NCBI GenBank assembly: GCA_963920705.1
Contig: OY987231.1
Coordinates: 21,243,024-21,307,023 of the forward strand
Length of the DNA: 64,000 nt
Direction of reading: 5' to 3'
Source: Odiellus spinosus
Taxonomy: Eukaryota > Arthropoda > Arachnida > Opiliones > Phalangiidae
In this document: one piece after another, positions 61,501 to 64,000 of the stretch
Layout of the letters: each line of letters opens with the position of its first letter
Numbering within the stretch: position 1 is the stretch's first letter
Notes under the pieces: generated by a model
What the model saw: only the letters and a program-made list of their open reading frames with translations
What the model was told of the DNA's origin: nothing
Database searches by the model: none
Program-made: the position numbers and the translations under genes

Positions 61501-61713
61501 TTGGGTTTGTTTTGTAGTTACAATCCTTCAATTCTTCGTCTTTGAACTTTTCTTCGATATTTAATCTGTTTCGTAGTTAAAAAAAATATCATCTTAAAAC
61601 GCGAAATATTCGATTTAAATTGTAACATTTTCATACGTTATATTAAGACGTTGACACGAAACATTATAAAACAATGTAAGCAAGCACAAAACTACGCATC
61701 CTTTGATATTCAT
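58560..61713 (-). CDS. Cys-loop ligand-gated anion channel subunit, copy G
   Basis: Exons: 61713-61637, 61565-61492, 61419-61352, 61292-61066, 61004-60922, 60847-60713, 59954-59593 and 58754-58560, giving 406 residues. Signal peptide MNIKGCVVLCLLTLFYNVSC. The Cys-loop is CPMEFSLYPLDSQHC. PAR is present (ETAPARVTLGVTALLTITTQM). This is the most diverged member. Exon 4 reads DFRLHSYLY where all others have Cys in place of that Ser. M4 reads FDKFSIFLFPSTM where the others keep SRW or CRW. Introns 6 and 7 are long (758 and 838 bp) and hold family-1 MITEs at 60312-60647 and 59224-59491. Exon 8 also has an unusual QRNEKVILEKPLPVVW linker. Frames are intact. Confidence 0.88.
58850..58976. mobile_element. 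CGTTCACACTAG-type element, one clear end
   Basis: Right end TTTCTAGTGTGAACGCGGC with the family's TTTCCAAAACGGTTTGAAAG interior. The left end is diverged. Confidence 0.45.
59224..59491 (+). mobile_element. Family-1 MITE copy 12, internally deleted
   Basis: Only 268 bp. The central GCGATTCGTACGCC...CTAGCAGCC stretch is missing, with both termini and the 7-bp duplication TTTTTAT intact. Lies in intron 7 of receptor copy G. Confidence 0.92.
60312..60647 (+). mobile_element. Family-1 MITE copy 13
   Basis: Complete 336-bp copy with 7-bp duplication ATACTAC. The right terminus has one change (CGACTTCTG). Lies in intron 6 of receptor copy G, 66 bases from exon 6. Confidence 0.92.
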
Positions 61714-62426
61714 GTCCGACAAATATCACGCGAAACTCGACAAAACCAGAAAGATCTGGTCCTTAATTGAAGTTTTCCAAAATGTAACGTCGCTTTTTTA
61801 CGGACGAAATGTGGCTTTTATTCTTTTGTAGGTATCTTGTACAGGTGGGAAAAAATACACCGTACGCCGTTTGAAATTCATTGTTTATCATTAAGTATGC
61901 AACAAGTCCCGTTCAATTATTGGAGAAATCAGTAGTAGATCTACTCTTGGAGAAATCTAAATATTTGAAAAGACGCGTTTTTCGAGAAGCGTATAGAGGG
62001 TTCTAGCTAATGAGCGCGACACGCTTCCAAATTTAATTAAGATTCAAATTAAAGAGAGATAAAAGCGTAATATAATTAAATTAATTTCTTACGATGTAGA
62101 AGATCTCATTAGGAGTGAAACTCAATATGTTTTGAAAGGTTGCCTTCGCGAAGGAGGATTAAAGGTGGAAATTTACAATGTATTAGAAAAGATCAGCTTT
62201 TCGCTATACTTTACGCTTGAATGCCTAAGATTAAATATAAAAGTTGAATAAGCGTGCAGCTTAATGTATCTATTGTAATTATAAGTGTAGGGTATAAAAA
62301 TAAACTCTTTATATTTCCAATTTCTAAAGGGTCTTGTTCAAATAAGATAGCTAGGGTTCCAGAAATTAAATAATAAATTGGCCACGTTCCTTTTCTGAAA
62401 ACTAAAATTTCTCTTAATATTATGTT
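61714..62426. other. Region upstream of receptor copy G
   Basis: AT-rich. Expected to contain the promoter of copy G, but no motif stands out. Confidence 0.4.
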
Positions 62427-62545
62427 TAAAGCGAGGCTGTCACGAATTTACTCCAAATGGAAATTGAGTAGCTGTTTCGGAATGATCGTTTAAAACAAAA
62501 TATTCTACAAACCCATTCTTACACTAAATACTACAACGATTTCAT
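62427..62545. mobile_element. Family-4 end fragment
   Basis: TTTAAAGCGAGGCTGTCACG followed by CCAAATGGAAATTGAGTAGC and TGATCGTT. Only one terminus is seen. Confidence 0.45.
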
Positions 62546-62550
62546 GTTGT

Positions 62551-63003
62551 TCAGACTAATCTAAACCGCCACATTGAAGCGAGACCATCATAGGAGCATA
62601 TAGAGTAAGTAAAAATCACATAATCATGATAAAAACGCAATTGTATATTATAGTGAAAAAGGGGTTTCTCTTGAACAGAGGATATATTGATTTTGCCACA
62701 AACGTTGCAGGCTTTCAAATTAACAGGAGCATAAGCTTTAAATCCGATATCTATAGATTTTTCGACTAAGAGTGAAAGTGGCCCTAACTTCTTTTGGTTC
62801 GTTGCCCCATAGCCTCCTCGATCACGCGCTTCGGCTGCGCTCGCGCTATAGAAGCCCCGGCAATCGGCCGAAAATCGCGAATAAATGAATTCTCGAGATT
62901 TACAAAACTCCCCCAAACTGATGCACGTCTCAAAGGGGGGAAACTGACCAAATTTGAAGGGTTTTGCCCTTTTCAGGTCTTTAATGATTTTTAAAAGCCA
63001 CAA
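62551..63003 (-). other. Unexplained 150-codon open frame, GC-rich centre
   Basis: An uninterrupted minus-strand frame with a GC-richer core around 62790-62960, unlike its surroundings. The protein has four scattered Cys-containing segments, including CNVCGK, but matches no domain I recognise. There is no splice-supported extension. It could be a transposon fragment or a chance frame. Confidence 0.15.
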
Positions 63004-63059
63004 TTAAAATATATGTTTTGCAAATTAGTTTATTTTATCTCCCTAACCAGGTTTCAAAA

Positions 63060-63390
63060 TTTTAGGGTGATTAGTTTTTAAGTAAAAAATTAAATATCAA
63101 CGTAAGATTGTAGCGTGTGCAAAGCTTTACCGCGTGCTTCAGTCATTAACTCCTGTAAGTTTTGAAATTTTGGGAGAGAAGTTTTCCTGCCATTTTCCAA
63201 ATGCCATACATAGGTATTTAACTATAATGATAATAGATTAGTGTTAATCTACTCTCATTATAGTTAAATAACTATGTATGGCGTTTTGAAAACGGCAAAA
63301 AAACTTCTCTCCCAAAATTTCACAACTTACACGCTAAAACCTTACATTGATAATTCATTTTTAATTTAAATTTATCACCCTAAAATTACG
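63060..63390. repeat. Large foldback with nested arms
   Basis: Outer arms TTTTAGGGTGAT... and ...ATCACCCTAAAATT. Inner arms (63163-63223 and 63258-63322) contain GGGAGAGAAGTTTT and ATGCCATACATAG..TTAACTATAATGA, mirrored. The outer halves are more diverged than the inner ones. Confidence 0.8.
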
Positions 63391-63419
63391 AAATCTGATT
63401 AGGGAAATATTTCGCCTTA

Positions 63420-63628
63420 TATACCCTTTTCAGACGAGGCTTAACTAGCCGGTTTAATCGGATTTAACCGTGGTTTAATCATGGATGTATAAAGAACTAG
63501 CGCTAGTTCTTTATACATCCATGGTTTAATCACAGTTTACCGAGGCTTATTGAACTGAGAAGGCTATATCAACCTCGGTTAAATCAGATTAAACCACGGC
63601 TAATTACTCCTCGTCTGAATAGGGTATT
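63420..63628. mobile_element. CAGACGAGGC-family foldback MITE
   Basis: Ends ATACCCTTTTCAGACGAGGC and CCTCGTCTGAATAGGGTAT. The interior has TTTAACCGTGG and its complements. The centre carries a perfect palindrome at 63480-63523. Relative of 5120-5267. Confidence 0.8.
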
Positions 63629-64000
63629 ACAACTCTAGATTAGGTTAAATACCTAGGTTTGGAAAAAATGTTGTTCGGGGCAATCTTATATTGGTATAGT
63701 TTTATAAATATATTTTTTACAACATATTGATACTACTACTATCTGATCATAGTTTAAGATGGTGGTGAATGTTTTAAATTTAAAGAGAATCTCAAATTAT
63801 TTGGGGACTCTCATTCCACAATGCTATTGTTTACGAAAATATTAAGGGATTTCTTACAAGTTAGTGTACAAGAATGTGATGTAATACTAGGAAATAAATA
63901 CCCATCATAGAGCTCTCAAAATTTTTAGACAACTGTATCCTACGAAAAGACAAGAGAAGACCGCCGTATTTAGATTTTCGCGCCGAAACAGGGAAGAGTG
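63629..64000. other. AT-rich right edge, nothing recognised
   Basis: No supported exon or repeat before the window ends. Confidence 0.45.

Noticed and set aside
1-64000. CRISPR arrays, operons, prokaryotic signals, rRNA or tRNA genes
   Set aside because: None found by eye; the intron-rich genes show the sequence is eukaryotic, and the repeats are minisatellites and MITEs.

Overview
The window is eukaryotic and most likely from an arthropod. Genes are split by canonical GT-AG introns (many only 50-70 bp), base composition is AT-rich, and short inverted-repeat transposons fill the space between genes. I cannot place the species.

Layout. Positions 1-456 are a 31-bp minisatellite. From 0.5 to 15 kb I see no convincing protein gene, but many foldback and miniature transposons. 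A gene for an NDNF-like secreted protein (565 aa, 3 coding exons, + strand) runs 15.06-22.92 kb. A Dok-type docking protein (PH + IRS-type PTB, 517 aa, 7 exons, + strand) runs 26.81-32.98 kb. From 34.2 to 61.7 kb the minus strand carries a tandem array of seven Cys-loop ligand-gated ion channel subunit genes, plus one isolated decayed M4 exon. All share one 8-exon plan, and coding lengths agree almost to the base. Five copies are intact by my reading (404, 404, 426, 418 and 406 aa). One lacks a usable first exon. One has a one-base insertion in the Cys-loop exon.

The channels carry a GABA/glycine-receptor-like M1-M2-M3 block with Pro-Ala-Arg at the M1-M2 junction, the hallmark of anion-selective subunits, so the array is best read as a local expansion of chloride-channel-type receptor subunits. 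Two pairs are clearly recent: the gene at 34.2-36.1 kb with the one at 45.3-47.3 kb, and the adjacent pair at 49.2-51.3 and 52.9-55.3 kb.

At least three miniature transposon families have 7-bp target duplications and ends starting with CA. The main one (about 337 bp, 13 copies) lies between genes, in introns and just past stop codons of the receptor array. Comparing duplicated genes gives filled and empty sites, so some insertions can be dated after gene duplication. Two other families have 8-bp target duplications (hAT-like). All coordinates and splice sites were worked out by eye from reading-frame continuity and paralogue comparison; no transcript evidence was available.
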